DNA of 64,000 nucleotides from contig CM074185.1 in NCBI GenBank assembly GCA_037179385.1, forward strand, positions 13,772,866 to 13,836,865. Direction: 5' to 3'. This document shows, piece by piece, positions 34,801 to 49,800 of this stretch. This DNA is from Holothuria scabra (taxonomy: Eukaryota > Echinodermata > Holothuroidea > Aspidochirotida > Holothuriidae). Made by a program: the position numbers and the translations under genes. The notes under the pieces were generated by a model that worked only from the letters and a program-made list of their open reading frames with translations, was not told the origin of the DNA and searched no databases. How positions within the stretch are numbered: the first letter of the stretch is position 1; each line of letters begins with the position of its first letter.

Positions 34801-37800
34801 TGACCTTGACCTTAATAGGAATTGGACCTTCCTGTGGGGAATGCAAGTTTAAAACATTCTCATGTGACTAAGACATTGGGCAACATGGCCATGCACTGGC
34901 ATAACCAGCCAGGGGGCACGGGGGTGGGAGGCCCCAGTGAAATGCCTTGCAAGTCCTCTGCTTGCCCCCCCCCCAAATGAAATTCATAGGTCAAAAAAAA
35001 ACAGGCAAACTTTGTCCATGACAAAAACTCTACAAACACTGCTTGACTATTACAATTTTTTTTAGTATTTGCATGGAAAATGGTTACTACAATACAGAAG
35101 TTCAGATTTTCAAAAAAATACACAGGGCAAAAGACACAGGAATTAAAGTGCCATTTCCAATATTCTGAGAGGCATTTTTAGCCAAAATTTTCTCTGTGCA
35201 CTACTACAACTGATGGTGGTGCTCCGCTCAGATAGTATTATTCCAGCTTGCCCACCCACATCAACCTTTGCTCCCCCCTCACCACCCCCCCCCCAAATAA
35301 AAAGTCTGGTTACACAACTTTGACCATATCTATATGATCCCCCCTCAGCCACCCACAGAACAACCTCATCTTTCAAGCCATCATACATACCCCTTGTGGT
35401 TCACCATACATTGGATCAGAGGACATCGTCTGCAGCATGACCATGCCTATGATTCCCCCTCACCCTTAGCATCGCATACAACAGCCCCCCAATTAGAGTT
35501 ATCATACATACCCCTTGTGGTACACCATACAGTGGATCAGAGGACATCGGCTGCAGCATGACCATGCCTATGATTCCCCCTCACCCTTAGCATCGCTTAC
35601 AACAGCCCCCCAATTAGAGTCATCATACATATCCCTTGTGGTTCACCATACAGTGGATCAGAGGACATTGGCTGCAGCATGACCATGCCTATATGATTCC
35701 CCCTCACCCTTAGCATCGCATACAACAGCCCCCAATTAGAGTCATCATACATACCCCTTGTGGTTCACCATACAGTGGATCAGAGGACATCGGCTGCAGC
35801 ATGACCATGCCTATGATGCCCCATCACCCTTAGCATCGCATACAACAGCCCCCCAATTAAAGTCATCATACATACCCCTTGTGGTTCACCATACAGTGGA
35901 TCAGAGGACATTGGCTGCAGCATGACCATGTCTATTAGAGTAATAATTAAGGTCGGCGCAACACCAGAGTTTGAGGCATCAAACAGGATCCACTTAGCAA
36001 TGATCATAAAAACCAGATAGCCGAAGATGAAGAGTAGAAATATCATTGATGGGATGAATTCACAGAATATGTTCAAATTACTCTTGAAATAGCTGTGAAA
36101 AAATACAAAAGACTGGAGATAATGATCAAAAAATGTTGAAAGAAGAAGTGATTTTGAGATTTACACCAAAGAATTTCATATCTCCATGGTACTCATACTT
36201 AGGGGGGATCCTCTCCAAAGAATGTAATTTATACAGATGCAGCTAGAAGGCTGGGGCAGTTTCAAAAATTTGTCCAAAATATAGCGATCATGAAATGGAG
36301 CACCGATAGGCTTAACAGTACTTTCACCATTTTAAAACGATATTTTTATAATTATGTCAATACTTCACAGTATTAAAAATTTTTATCTTCAGCTCAAGAT
36401 CAGTCAGTCTACCCTTTTTATACCAATATATCCACTAATACAGACTACATGTCACATCCAGCCTGTAGTTAAGGGGGCAGGGTTATATAATTTTTCCCCA
36501 CCTTAAAAATTTAAAGTTGCCATTGCTTAATATTTTGAAACATTTTTTAAGACCTAAACGTATGATTATGGTTTATTGTAAAAAATTGTGAAAACAATTA
36601 ACTCTAATTGCCTTTTCAATGTTATAAATGAATCTGATTAGCCCTTGCGTCTAGTGACAGTGGACAGCCAACTCGGGTCCATCAGCCTTAACTCAGCTTC
36701 ATTTATTGTCTAAATGAATTTCAAACTCTTGTATTCAGTAAAATTGAGGGGATCAAGATACAATTCAGTGAACAACCTGATCCGTGATACAGGTAAGCAA
36801 GGAAATTGAAAGACTAAAGGTTATAGACCAGAGTAATGTCCAACTAAAATCAGACCATCATAGCTGTCTGGACTTGTCTATATGAAGTCATCACGGTTCC
36901 TTTCATTGATCATACCTGTGATTTAGAAAGCTGAGCATAACTCCAAAAGTCATCTGTGATATTCCTATAACCACTGATAGCTTCATTTTGAAAGAATTTA
37001 GGAAGTTGAGCTTGTTTTCAGCCACTTGCCATATCTGTAAATAGAACAGAATTAAAATTATCAGTACTGCATAATGTGTGAGGTAAACATCAGAAGCTGT
37101 GAGCCAGTTTGGAGCATCTATGCATTTTCACAACTTCATTTTTACCATGCTGTGATGTTTCTTCTTGAGAAAGCAACACAGACACCCCAGTAGATCAAAG
37201 GTCGTGTGGGGTGAAACCGTTATTTGAGTTTGTTTCATGATCTGTGTCCTCAAGTGATCTTTGCTTTCATTGTGTTCACACTGTGTGAAAAGCAATTATC
37301 ACATGCTTGACTGGCGTGTTAGCTATACCCCAACTTTTATGTAACTTTTTGAGGTTTTAATATATCTGTTACTGTCAACCAATTAATTACATGTAAAACC
37401 TGACTACATCAAGTGTGTGTGTAGCTCCCCAAAGTAATAAAATGTAATCAGGCAGATAAGATGGATGTAACAAAAAGTAAGGAGAAAGTTTCATCATGAC
37501 CTTCACATGATCTGAGGTCATATCAATAGTCATAAAAATTAACATGACGATAATTGCTTGGTAAAATAATCTATCAAGACGGGGATACCCCCAGAAACTC
37601 AAAAAAGAACAGGAGGATTTGGGGTTCTAGCTAGCTGGGCCAAAGTTACAAGTGGGTTAAGGTTGGGCAAAAGCTTCCTCCAAGTCCTCTATAAGATGCA
37701 ATCTTGATGGTTTAAAGACTAGTTAAGTCCAATTATTGATGCAAAGGTGTCCTCTTCTTAAATTACAAACCAAGATGATTTTTTTAATTTATTTGTATGA

Positions 37801-40800
37801 AAATGAAAGGAGTGATTTGACCCATTTGACCCCCCTTTTTTGGAAAGGGGGAACACAAGTTCCCTTTCACCTCAATCTTTGACAGAAACTCAGCATAATT
37901 TGAAACAGTATCAATATACTGCTCCCTTGCAGGGGGCACAAAATTGCCTGCATTTGCTAGTTTTGCCAATACTGAAGTCCTAAAACATTCTAAAAGATAG
38001 TTTGAAGAGAAATAAGAAAATTGTGAGCTGTTGCTTCAAAATAATTGTTTGTAATAAATAAATTTGAACTTAAAACTTTGAAAAGACTAGATCCAGCAAT
38101 GCTGATGCCCTTTCTTTCTATTTTCAGATAGGGTGTTAATTATGTAAGGGGTCTGGTATCTGTATGAAAGCAGACTGAGGATTGTTGGACTTTACAATTT
38201 CCCATTTCCACTCTCAGATAAGATCAATTTATACTCACCGGGTCAAGCCCAAAAGGGTAAATGTCTGAACTATTGAAGGTATAGACAGGATCAAGAGTGA
38301 CGCTGTAGCCATTTTCTGCAGCAGTTCTGTCAATTAATATCAAGCAAATGATATAGGAAATGTAATATGCATATTTTCAACTGGTTTCACATTATAAACA
38401 TCTACATGCTAAACTAACTAAGATAAAGTGATGTCATTTTGTGCCCATCCTGGCTATGGCACTTAGTACTGATGAACACTTTTGGCCACACTACACCCTA
38501 GTAGGGCTACTCTACTTGAGGGATCAACAATAGAGTTAAAGAGGTGGTACGTACAATGTCAGGTGATAACAAAAGACTGGAATCCTTATGAAAAAGGTTA
38601 AAAATCCATGTCTCCATAGTTACCATGCGAGTCTTATAAAAGGTTTTTCAGACAAAATACAACATTTTGTTACAACAAAAAAAAAAATATATTGAAGTCA
38701 ATTATAGCACTATTGCCCTTCCTAAGAAATAATGAGCAGCATTTCACATATAGCACAGAGTCAATACAAATGCCACAGTCCAAAAGAAACAATGGCACCT
38801 CCCCCTCCCCTGAATAAAATTAATACTATGGTTTTTTTTTTTCAAAAATCTAGGCCATAAGGTGGGCAAGTGCTTTGAAGTTTAGAAATTATGATTAATC
38901 TTAAATGGTCCTGTGTAATCCCACTGTACTTTCCCCAATCAGTGAGCAGGAATATTGCATGATTCTGATAGCAGAGAAATTGATTTCCTTATCTTTGTTC
39001 ATGCGTTGGTGGCTTCCAACTACATTCAGTATTTGATACCAATTCCCGGTCCCCATTGCTATGCCTGATTTGTGGGGTATGTGTATGTGTTAACAGAGTT
39101 CTAAAGCAACTGTCTTTGTAATGCAGACCAGGCATACTTCAATGGAATGGACCTACTAATTGTTGATGAGAAACTTGCTGTGTGCAATAATACACCTCTA
39201 CTTTATAAACAATTCAGAATATTGCATTTTTCAAGTGAACCACTCATTAAATCATTAAACTAGGTAAAAATAATGAAATGGTTATTCTTAAAATACTGCA
39301 TACAAGACATATAAGCGGGCTGGAAGTGGTTCAAGTAGATATTGTTTCATTTGCATCCTGCACAGAAGGCTTCAGACTGTGCTTGGACCATGGGCTGGAG
39401 TTTACAAATTGCTAAATACAAACTGCAAATAAAAAGATAATTATACTTACACTATGTCAGGCTGATTGGAGACTTTCCATGATGATCCAAATATGTTCAT
39501 TGATTTTGAGAAAAGGTCATTATAAATAAGACCAGAGTACATAGAGAAGAGGCCCATCAAAAAAATGATGTAGCGACCACCGTAGATAGGTGCAAACATC
39601 TTTAAATGTAAAAGAAAACAAAGTATACACAAAATGAAATACTGGACTGTATCCTTGAAAGACTGGACTTTGATGATTCAGTCTGCATGACCCCAAGACA
39701 ACAGGCTCATAACAACATCCTCTGCTAAAGAGTGGCAGCACTACAAGGATGTATGAGGGGAAATTCCCCCCGCAGAATTTGCTATTCCCCCCGTCCCCCC
39801 CCCAGCTGGGTCAATTAGCAGTCAGGTCAAAGGAAAAAATGCATAATAAACCACTCCAAAAAATTTAATTTTTCACCCAGAGATATGATAAAAATTCATA
39901 TCTTTTGGGGACTTTTCCCCCCCTGGACCCAACTGGGGCTTTGCCCTGGGTCCAACCTACAGGAGCCCTCATTTTGCATTTAGTTTGTTCAGTGTGAGAA
40001 ATTTTTTTTCCCCTCCCAACATTCTCTTTTGTCCTTAGTTTCCTCCCCCCCCCCCCCCCCCCCCCACCAAATTTTGATATTTTGGTGTTTAATGATATTT
40101 TGGTTCTTTCACTGTGTTTTTCCCTTAGAGTTGTTTTCACTTCCCCTTGCATGCTTATTAAACTAAACTTTTGGGTATAGTTTTTCAACAGTAATGACAT
40201 TGGCCAACATAGTGTTGCAGTCTGAAGAAAACAAAACAAGCTGTAAAGACTCAAATTTGTTACCAAATCATGCTTACACAATAATTGTGATAGGGTAAGT
40301 AGAATTCACAAACAAACATTATTAGTTTACTAACTTCTAAAGTCCATTGTGACTTTCATGTATATACTTTTTTTATTTGTCATTTACTTCAGCTTAGTTT
40401 AAGGAGGACAACTGTGTAAGTATTCATATCCCAGAGGTCCTCTAATAGAAAAACAAAACTTGTACATCATATATTATTAAAAATAAAAAAATAGAAGGAA
40501 CAGATAATAAACTTGCACATGAAATAATTCATTTAACAATGAAACATTGATAATAAATGTTTGACATCTCAAAAACACTTAACATCTTAACCATTTTAAG
40601 TAAAGGGCAGGAATGTTTTGCACCTTTGGAACATGTTGCAATTGAATCTGACCCCACCCCTCTAAATAAAATGTGGGTCCTCAAAATATTCTCAAGGAAG
40701 AGTTATTTCCCACAGTATTGAAGTATATAGAGCCATGACTGACAAGCACTTAATATTTTATCAGCCTGATATGAGACAGAACATGGCCTGCAGGAGGGTA

Positions 40801-43800
40801 AAAATGGGAGTTCCCTGAAAATTGTGTATTGTCTAACAAAGTTGTAGGTAAAAATTATCCTTTCTTTGTAATCTGCCATCAAAAACAATGAGAATAGTAG
40901 GCTCCACACATCTTCTTTTTTTTTTTGGGGGGGGGGGGGCAGGACATTTCGCAAAATATTTGTAAAAGATCCTTGTAAAAAGAAAAAAACATTGAAGACT
41001 TGATAAACAATTACCTCATTCTTCCCAAGAGTACTGGCTAGCGATCTTTCTTTAACGATCATCCAAAGAGCAAATATGGCCATGAGGGCACCGTGTCCAA
41101 GGTCACCGAACATCACAGAGAAAAGGAAAGGAAAAGTGATAATGGCATATGGAGCTGCGGGAGAGAGATTGTAATATCATTTTACTTACTACAACAAGGT
41201 AAACAAATATCTGCCAATTTGCCAAGACAGTGGCAAACTCAATTGTGTTAAAAGAAATTGAACAAGGATGAAGCTAAGTAAGAAATGGAATGCCTCATTT
41301 TTTGTCTGCCACACTTCCGTTTGACAACCTGGCCCACCTCAGACAACGTGCTACATCCTTGTCACTTTATCCTTCCCAGTAATAAAAGACAGAACATTCT
41401 TATGACAGAATGAAAAAACTGAAGAGAGACTCTCTAAAGCCAGAGAGAGCTAAATCATGTCTTGCTTGAAACAATGTGCCATGATATTGCTTCTTGAGAA
41501 AGCAACATCAACACCCCACTAGATCAAAGGTGGTGTGGGGTGAAATGAGTACCTGAGTTTGCTACACAATCTGTGCCCTCATATGAGCTATGCTTGATTG
41601 TCAAGATTGTGTGAAAAACAATTAGCACAGGCTTGACTGACCTGTTAGCTTACCCCAAATGTTACTTAACTTTTGCAGTGCTGTCGGAAGGTATTTTCGA
41701 TTGGGGGGGCTGACTCGGGCTGACTATCTAAGCGGAGCGCCACCATTGGTTGGGGCGGAGCGTACAGAAAATTTTGAAAAATCCCAACCCCTCAGACAGC
41801 TGGAAATGAATTTCCTGGGCTTGTTAATAGTATCTAAGCAGTCCTTATTTTGACCTTTCGTTGTAATAAAATGCTCACTTACAAAAAAAAAAAGACACAA
41901 ACTATATATGGCAAAATTATTGGGGGGGCTGCAGCCCCCCAGCCCCCCCGCTTCCGACGGCCCTGTTTTGGTGTATTCTAATATATATGTTACTGTCAAT
42001 CAATTAATCAGACGTGAAATGTGACTATATCAAGTGTGGGTGTAGTGAGGTTTATTCCTCCCTGAAGCGATATGAGGTAATCAGGCAGAGAAGGAGGATG
42101 TAACAAAAAGAAAGAAGGAAAGTTTTATCATGAAGACAAGATGAAGAGAGAGGTGGGAGGGCCCCATTTGATAGAAGGCCCCAACATGATGCTAGCAGAA
42201 CTTTTGCCAAATGGACTTTCATGAAAGTTGAAGATATGGTGATGAGGGGCAAAACAATACGACCACTAAACCTATCTTGAGATCTATGTCCCAGACAATT
42301 AAACTGATAGTCCTAAACCAAATTTTTGTTTGATATTTAAAGAAGAACATATTCTAAGCATTCTGGGGGCCGTTCCACAAAGAGTTTCGCACAATCTTAA
42401 GTTTGATTCACCATACTTAAGCCAACAGTAAATCATACTTAAGATCGTGCGTAACTTTTTGTGGAATGGGCCCCAGGTGATTTGGCTTCATTGATTTCCT
42501 ATGTTCGGTTCCCAAGATATTGGCAAATGAAGTCATCACATTTTCTATAAAATGTGAGCTTGAAGCAAGCAGGTGTGATATCATGGATTCACATTGTGCT
42601 CCAATGTTTTGTTTTCTACATTTTTCATCCTATTAGTTCGATCTTGAATTGATTAGAGATCCTCCACTGTCCCTAAGGTACAGTATATAAGGTTTTTAAA
42701 TCCTACTGCCCTGAATGCACTTTTGGTATCAATATATCAGAATTTAGCTGCATAAAATTTTTGGTAAATTATAAAGAAAAACAAAACAATGGCTAACAAT
42801 GAGAATCCATGACATCACAACAGCTTGCTTTAAGTTCGATCTATGAAGAAATTTTGTCACACTCAATTGCTAATATCTCAAGAACTGGATTATCGGAATT
42901 AAAATTATCAGAATAAAAATATCTCAAGAATGCTTAGAATATGTTCTTTTTTAAGATTTCAAAAGTAAATTTGACTCTGGACTATTCTTTGAATTACTAT
43001 GTTGTCAGGTGACAGGACATGAAGAATAGAGAATTTCAAGGTAAAAAAGAGAGAAACTGATAGCTTTAAAAAAAGTAAAATACGTTGATTTTCTGCATCT
43101 ACTGAAAGAGATGCAAGGGCTTAAAACGTTCATGACTTGATCTCTGCCTTTTAGGCCATGGAATAAACTGCTTAGCATCAAAAAAATTGGAACCCATCAC
43201 ATCTTTAGGGTAAGACCTTACCTGGATTAACCTCACGATAGCTGGACACTCCATAAGAATCTACAATAGACTGAAAGACAGACGTAAACTTATTGGTCTT
43301 GTTATATGTAGGTGGTTCCTCATTCGTGTGGACCTTATTTAAAATTGATGGCACTGAAGATCCACTTCTCTCCTGGATAAAAAAACATAGAAAAAGAAGA
43401 GCATGGTATGAGAGTTAAGCTTTTCAAATCCATAAACTCATGGCCAGTTATTGAATAAGTATAGGCTTGCAGAGTTAATGAAAGTGGCCTTTCTGGCCCA
43501 TATGTACCTTAGATCTGGTTCTAATTTAAATCTTGGTTATAACTTTCATATATCTGGTCACAAAATGGATCAGATATCAAATTGATATTATATCATTATA
43601 AGGACCATATCTGGACATCCTGATAAAATTTTATCTGAACACAATGAAAGCATATGCATATATCGCTTGAGTTTACAGATCATGTAAGTAAGTCAGATAC
43701 CAGTTACACCCCACACAGCCTTTGACCTCATAGGGTGTCTTTGTTCAATTATTATAATAGAAGCAAAGTCATGTTATTTCATTAATCTGGATGCCAATGG

Positions 43801-46800
43801 CATCCATCCAGATACTCCTCAATATCTCCATATTGTATAAATGCATTTTTCTCTTGGTCACTGTAATTTTAATGTGAAAGGTTGAGAAGATTTTTCACAA
43901 AAAAAATGGATGGTTTAAAGTTCTCTTTGAAGAAAGTAATTCCATATTAATTCATCCATACATTTTATTTTTTACATTTGATAACTGAAGTTAATAAGTT
44001 TCATTTTGTCAGATAAGAAAAGGTTCAGACATGGTCACTGCAGTGTGGTCTGGAAGCAGAAAACTGGATTTCACTTTGAAGATTATATATAACACTATTA
44101 TGAAAAAATATGAGAAGAATTGCTAGATTTTCCTGCTTATCAATACTTAGCACTTTTTGGGGTGGCTATCTATTTGATTTAAAGAAGCATGTGAATATAT
44201 AAGGACATACACCAGGGTATATTAATCCAAATACGGTTGGTAGCATCAGCCCTATAAATAATTTAATGGACTTACCGTTCCCCTACGAAGGGCCATTTGA
44301 ATTTCATCCAAATTAGCTACTGGACACCAGCATTCAGCAATAAGGCACTTGTTGGTAACATCCAGGTTAAAAAGATTCAGGGTATGATAAATGGCCTTCA
44401 GTTTACGGACCTTCATGAACCAAATAGTCAGCTTCTGTGCAGCTGCTGTAAGCACTTTGAGGCGATGGTCCTCTGTTTGCGCTAAAACCTACCAGTAAAC
44501 AGACAATGTTGACAAAAATATTCATTTGTATTTTGTACATAGTAGCCAAGCTGAAATTTGGTATTTAGGGGGAAAGTTACCCCCACTTATCATCCTGGAA
44601 TGGTCTTGTTTGCTGATATTGTCAACAGTGGTGTACATGCAGGATTTCAAAGGTGGGGGGGAGGGCACAACCTGTTATTCCCCTGACTGGCAAGTATTTT
44701 GATAACTTTTTGTTCTTTGCTTTTCTGCACTTCAGCTGTTGACGACCAACTCATGTGGGCATAAAGCCCAGGTCACGCTACAGTGATATCTGAGTGGATT
44801 AATATCTGAATTTTGTGACTTTTTGTTAAAATCTCCTCCATCCATGGATGGAAAGAACCAAAAATTTGCCATCCTGTATAAACACATGATCGATATGAGA
44901 AGGCCATGGAAATGAAATGTAAGCTATTTATTTTGTGACGTCACATTGACAAATAGCTTTCGGACTACCTGTATCCAATAAAAGCTGTCTGAGGATGTGA
45001 CATCACAGGATAATTAGTATATCTTAATAAGATTTTCGTAGTCCCACAATAAAAATCATGTATTTCCACGAGTTGGCAAATTTTTATTCCTTTTTTACCA
45101 AAGATGGAGGAGATTTGAAGTAAAACTCACAAAAATTGGATTTTTTTTTTTTTTTTTGCTTTCACAGCCATTTTTTTGGTGGTTTAAGGTTTGAATGCTC
45201 AGTGTGTCGCTCCAAACTTCAAACTTTTCATCTTCCTCTCAAACCCGTAAATCCCCTGACCGAGTGAATTTCCCCCTACTGACTTCGGAGGTGGGGGGGC
45301 CCCCCAGTCCCCCTTTGAACATGCTACTGCTTGTCAGTACATACACCTACAATCATGGACAAATCTGTTGGGACACTTAAACCAAAATTGTTGTAAGTCT
45401 CAGTTAGTTCTATAGGCTAACACAATACCCCTACTCTCCCTCCCAATGCTGTGTTTTAGAGAGTGGTTCTGTGTCATAAACAGAATAACAGTGGTCAGTA
45501 TTGGAAGAAGGGAGTGCGATGTCCCATTAATATTTTTCCACTGGCAAGATTGCATGAGTTTCAAGAGATACATTTTCGAGATCAACTTCAATAAAATAGG
45601 GTTAATATTTTAGCATTCTTCGTATGAGTCTTTTTGGAAGCCAATCAACTGGTTTAGGATATTAGCACAATGAAAATAAAATTTAAAGTTATATTTTTAA
45701 CAAATTACAGAAGGCGATAGTTTTTTGACGTTGCAAGCCAAAAATAGGCATTATGTAGACATACAAATTAACAATGGCAATAGGTGGAATAATTCTTTTC
45801 CTAGTAGAAGAGTCTTTCTCCTATTTCAAAACTGATGGCAAGAAGACAAGAAATTAACTGAAAGAGCACCAATGGTTATGCTACTGTTATTCAGCACACC
45901 AATAAATTGCTTCAAAAAAACATATTTTAAAGAAACAATTAGTCACTTGACCTTCTATAATATCAAGTTCAGTTAATTGATTTGATTCACTCATTCAAGA
46001 ACAAGACAAAAGAAGATAAAGTTGAACAATAAAACAAAGGAACTACAAATCTAAGAACTTGAATATACTCACAGCTTGGAAATCTTCAATCCTGGTCATG
46101 ACTCCAAGGGCCATTTCTCGTCTTCCGCCCTGAGTTTCAGGACAGGGGTACAATGTGGCTCGAAACCTAACCAAAAAAGGATCAAACAAAATAAATGACT
46201 GGTCATGCACTAAGACATTTTAGGTGTTTTTTGCATTGCAAGGTTGGGTCATGGGGGGGGGGGGTTCTTACCCCCCCGTGGCCACGCCACTGCACTAAGA
46301 TACACTGTAGTGTTTGCCCCAGAATGCCAAAATTGGGGAAGGGGTCAAATCAAGGGCAAAGGAAAATGTTTTGGGGGCAAGACGTCTGCCCAGGGAGTGA
46401 AACTGAATGTGAAGCATTTGCTCCTGCTGGTGGGATCCTGTGGCAATGTCCCAGATTCTTGGGGGGGGGAAGCCCACGGAAGCTTAAGTTTTAGCATAAC
46501 TCTGGGTGAAAAATTAACTGTCGCATGACAGGCACACCTTTGTTGTTTATTTTTCAGATAACCCTCCTTATAACTAATCTAAGTTGAGGAGCTGAGGACA
46601 CAAATTCCCCCTTATGCCCCCCAACCCCCCTACCGTAGCACTGACTACTAGCTCCACCAGATCGAACTGGGAGATGTATTAAAAATTATCAAAGCAAATC
46701 AACTGGAACGGCAATAGAGAAGTTTCGTACCCTTCACAAATTTTCTTCACCTTGGATTTGAGTTGGTCACCTTGGAAGAAGAGCATGAAGACATTTTTCA

Positions 46801-49800
46801 ACATCTCACGGCCCTGGGAAGAAAGTAGAAAATATTTAAGCAAAAATGTGTACTTGGTACTGAAAATTGGACAAGAAGGAAAGAAATTACTGTAGTTTAC
46901 ACTGCAGTGGGTAGTCTTTCTCTTCTTCTATTTAGTATTTAGACAAATAAAATTAACACACGTCCTACCCTGTCCTCCTCCCCATCCCTCACCTCCATCG
47001 TATCAGCATTCCCATGTGCAGATTAAAATTCATTAAATACTTGTTATTACTGTCTTAATTATGCATGAAGATCCCATTAAAAGAACTCTTTCCTATAGAA
47101 CTCCAATCAATTGATCTTTATAGATGTTTGTGAGTCTTTAATAGAAGTTTTTCTCTTTAAAGTGGCTACAATGTTTTTCATGTTTTTTTTTTTGCAGCAT
47201 TATTATTAGATTAACCAAGATGTCATACTTATAATATCAAATTTTTAGTGGGTAAAATGTTGACTCCTGTAAGACTTGCCTGACATTATTTTAAAAGCTT
47301 TATTTGAGAGGGTTGAATTTAAAATTCAATTCTTTACTGAGACTAATAACTTTAAAATGGTCAATACATTCAAGTTTACAAGCATAATACAACATTACCT
47401 GGATACTAACACCGATAAATTGAAAAATTGTGAATTTTACATAAAACGTCACCAGGACATTTATCCTAACACTAAATGTTAGCTGATTAATGATAAACCT
47501 GAAAAGACAAAAAGACATTTCAACTTACTGTGCTGGGATCCTCTAGCGGTGTCTCAATTTCAGCCTGACGCAGAAACACATTTCCACGACATACTCGCCA
47601 GAGCATCTGCTCAAATGCAGGCAATCGTTCACGTTCAATTACTCCAGCAACAAATCTAATGTATGGAAGAAGAAAAGATGATCTGCCAATCTCAAAATAT
47701 AAGCAATGTTTTCCTTTGCATGAATGAGATTGTTGATTTCCAGTTAACATTAGAGCACAATATACTCCCTCAAACTTGGACAACTTTAGCTTGTCCTTGA
47801 AGTCCTTGCTTGTTAAAGGCCCAGTTCTCTCACCCCAAACAGTACCAATTCTCCTAACCTTCTTACTTAAGCCCCTCCCACATATGTCTGAAATTCATCC
47901 TCATCCAGATACAATCTCAGTTTATTGCTTCAAGGTGAGTATAGAAAACCAGAAAGCCAAAAGGCTTAGTGATTCCTTGCCGCTGAAATGTAATGCCTTT
48001 TTTCACATTGACATTGCTTGGCAATGTTTTTCAATTAACAGGGCTCCATAATGTGCCCACAAAGTACACATGCAAGGCATCCAATCTTCCTACATTGAGA
48101 TCCCCCTTGCCCGTTGTGAACCCAATTGACATTTGACCTCCACCAAAAACTTCTGGGACCATGTATTCACTATGTGCCATCTACAGGACAAGTTACAGGA
48201 CCCTACAAGTGACATTTCTTGAAAGACTGTGCAGGAAAGCTTGTCAGGCTTTGAACATGCTGACTCCAAATGAACTTTGACCTTTCAGAAAATCAATAGG
48301 GATCATCTACTCAATATGACCAATCCACACACTAAATATGAGCACAGTCACATGTACCGTTCTTGAGATACCATGTTTACGAAGTTTTGACCTTTTGACC
48401 TCTCATGACCCCAAATGACCTTTGACCTCCACCAAAAACAATAGGGATCATCTACTCAATATGGCCAACACACTCGCCAAATATGAGTATAGTCACATGT
48501 ACCGTTCTGGAGATATCGTGTTTACGAAGTTTTGACCTTTTGACCTCTCGTGACCCCAAATGACCTTTGATCTCCACCAAAAACAGTAGGGATCATCTAC
48601 TCAATATGGCCAAGGCACACACCGAATATGAGATTAGTCACACTTACTCTTCTTGAGATACCGTGTTTAAAAGCAATTTTTAAGGAATTTACCTATTGAC
48701 CTCTCGTGACCCCAAATGACCTTTGACCTCCACAAAAATCAATAGGGATTATCTACTCAATATGACCAACCCACACACCAAATATGAGCATAGTCACATG
48801 TACCGTTCTCGAGATATCGTGTTTATGAAGTTTTGACCTTTTGACCTCTCGTGACCCCAAATGAACTTTGACCTCCACCAAAAACAAAAGGGATCATCTA
48901 CTCAATATGACCAACCCACACACCAAATATGAGCATAGTCACATGTACCGTTCTCGAGACATCGTGTTTAAGACGTTTTGACCTTTTGACCTCTGGTGAC
49001 CCCAAATGACCTTTGACCTCCACCAAAAACAATATGGATCATCTACTCGATATGACCAACCTACACACCAAATATGAGTATAGTCACATGTACCGTTCTC
49101 GAGATATCATGTTTACAAAGTTTTGACCTTTCGACCTCTCGTGACCCCAAATGACCTTTGATCTCCACCAAAAACAATAGGGATCATCTACTCAATATGA
49201 CCAACCCACACACCAAATATGAGCATAGTCACATGTACTGTCTCGAGATATCGTGTTTACGAAGTTTTGACCTTTCGACCTCTCGTGACCCCAAATGACC
49301 TTTGATCTCCACCAAAAACAATAGGGATCATCTACTCAACATGGCCAATGCACACACCAAATATGAGATTAGTCACACTTACCCTTCTTGAGATACCGTG
49401 TTTACAAGCAATTTCTAAGGAATTTACCTATTGACCTCTTGTGACCCCAAATGACCTTTGACCTCCACAAAAATCAATAGGGATCATCTACTCAATATGA
49501 CCAATCCACACACCAAATATGAGCATAGCCACATGTACCGTTCTCGAGATATCGTGTTTACGAAGTTTTGACCTTTTGACCTCTCGTGACCCCAAATGAC
49601 CTTTGATCTACACCAAAAACAATAGGGATCATCTACTCAATATGGCCAATGCACACACCAAATATGAGATTAGTCACACTTACCCTTCTTGAGATACCGT
49701 GTTTACAAGCAATTTCTAAGGAATTTACCTATTGACCTCTCGTGACCCCAAATGACCTTTGACCTCCAAGAAAATCGATAGGGATCATCTACTCAATATG

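Noticed and set aside
34889..35313. A hAT element bounded by CACTGGCATAACCAG and CTGGTTACACAACTTTG
   Set aside because: The ends are only weakly inverse, no target duplication was seen, and C runs confuse the boundaries.
29052..35875. CRISPR-like array, because of regular repeats
   Set aside because: Units are 121-169 bp, contiguous, and derived from host exons in a eukaryotic gene. There are no spacers and no cas genes.
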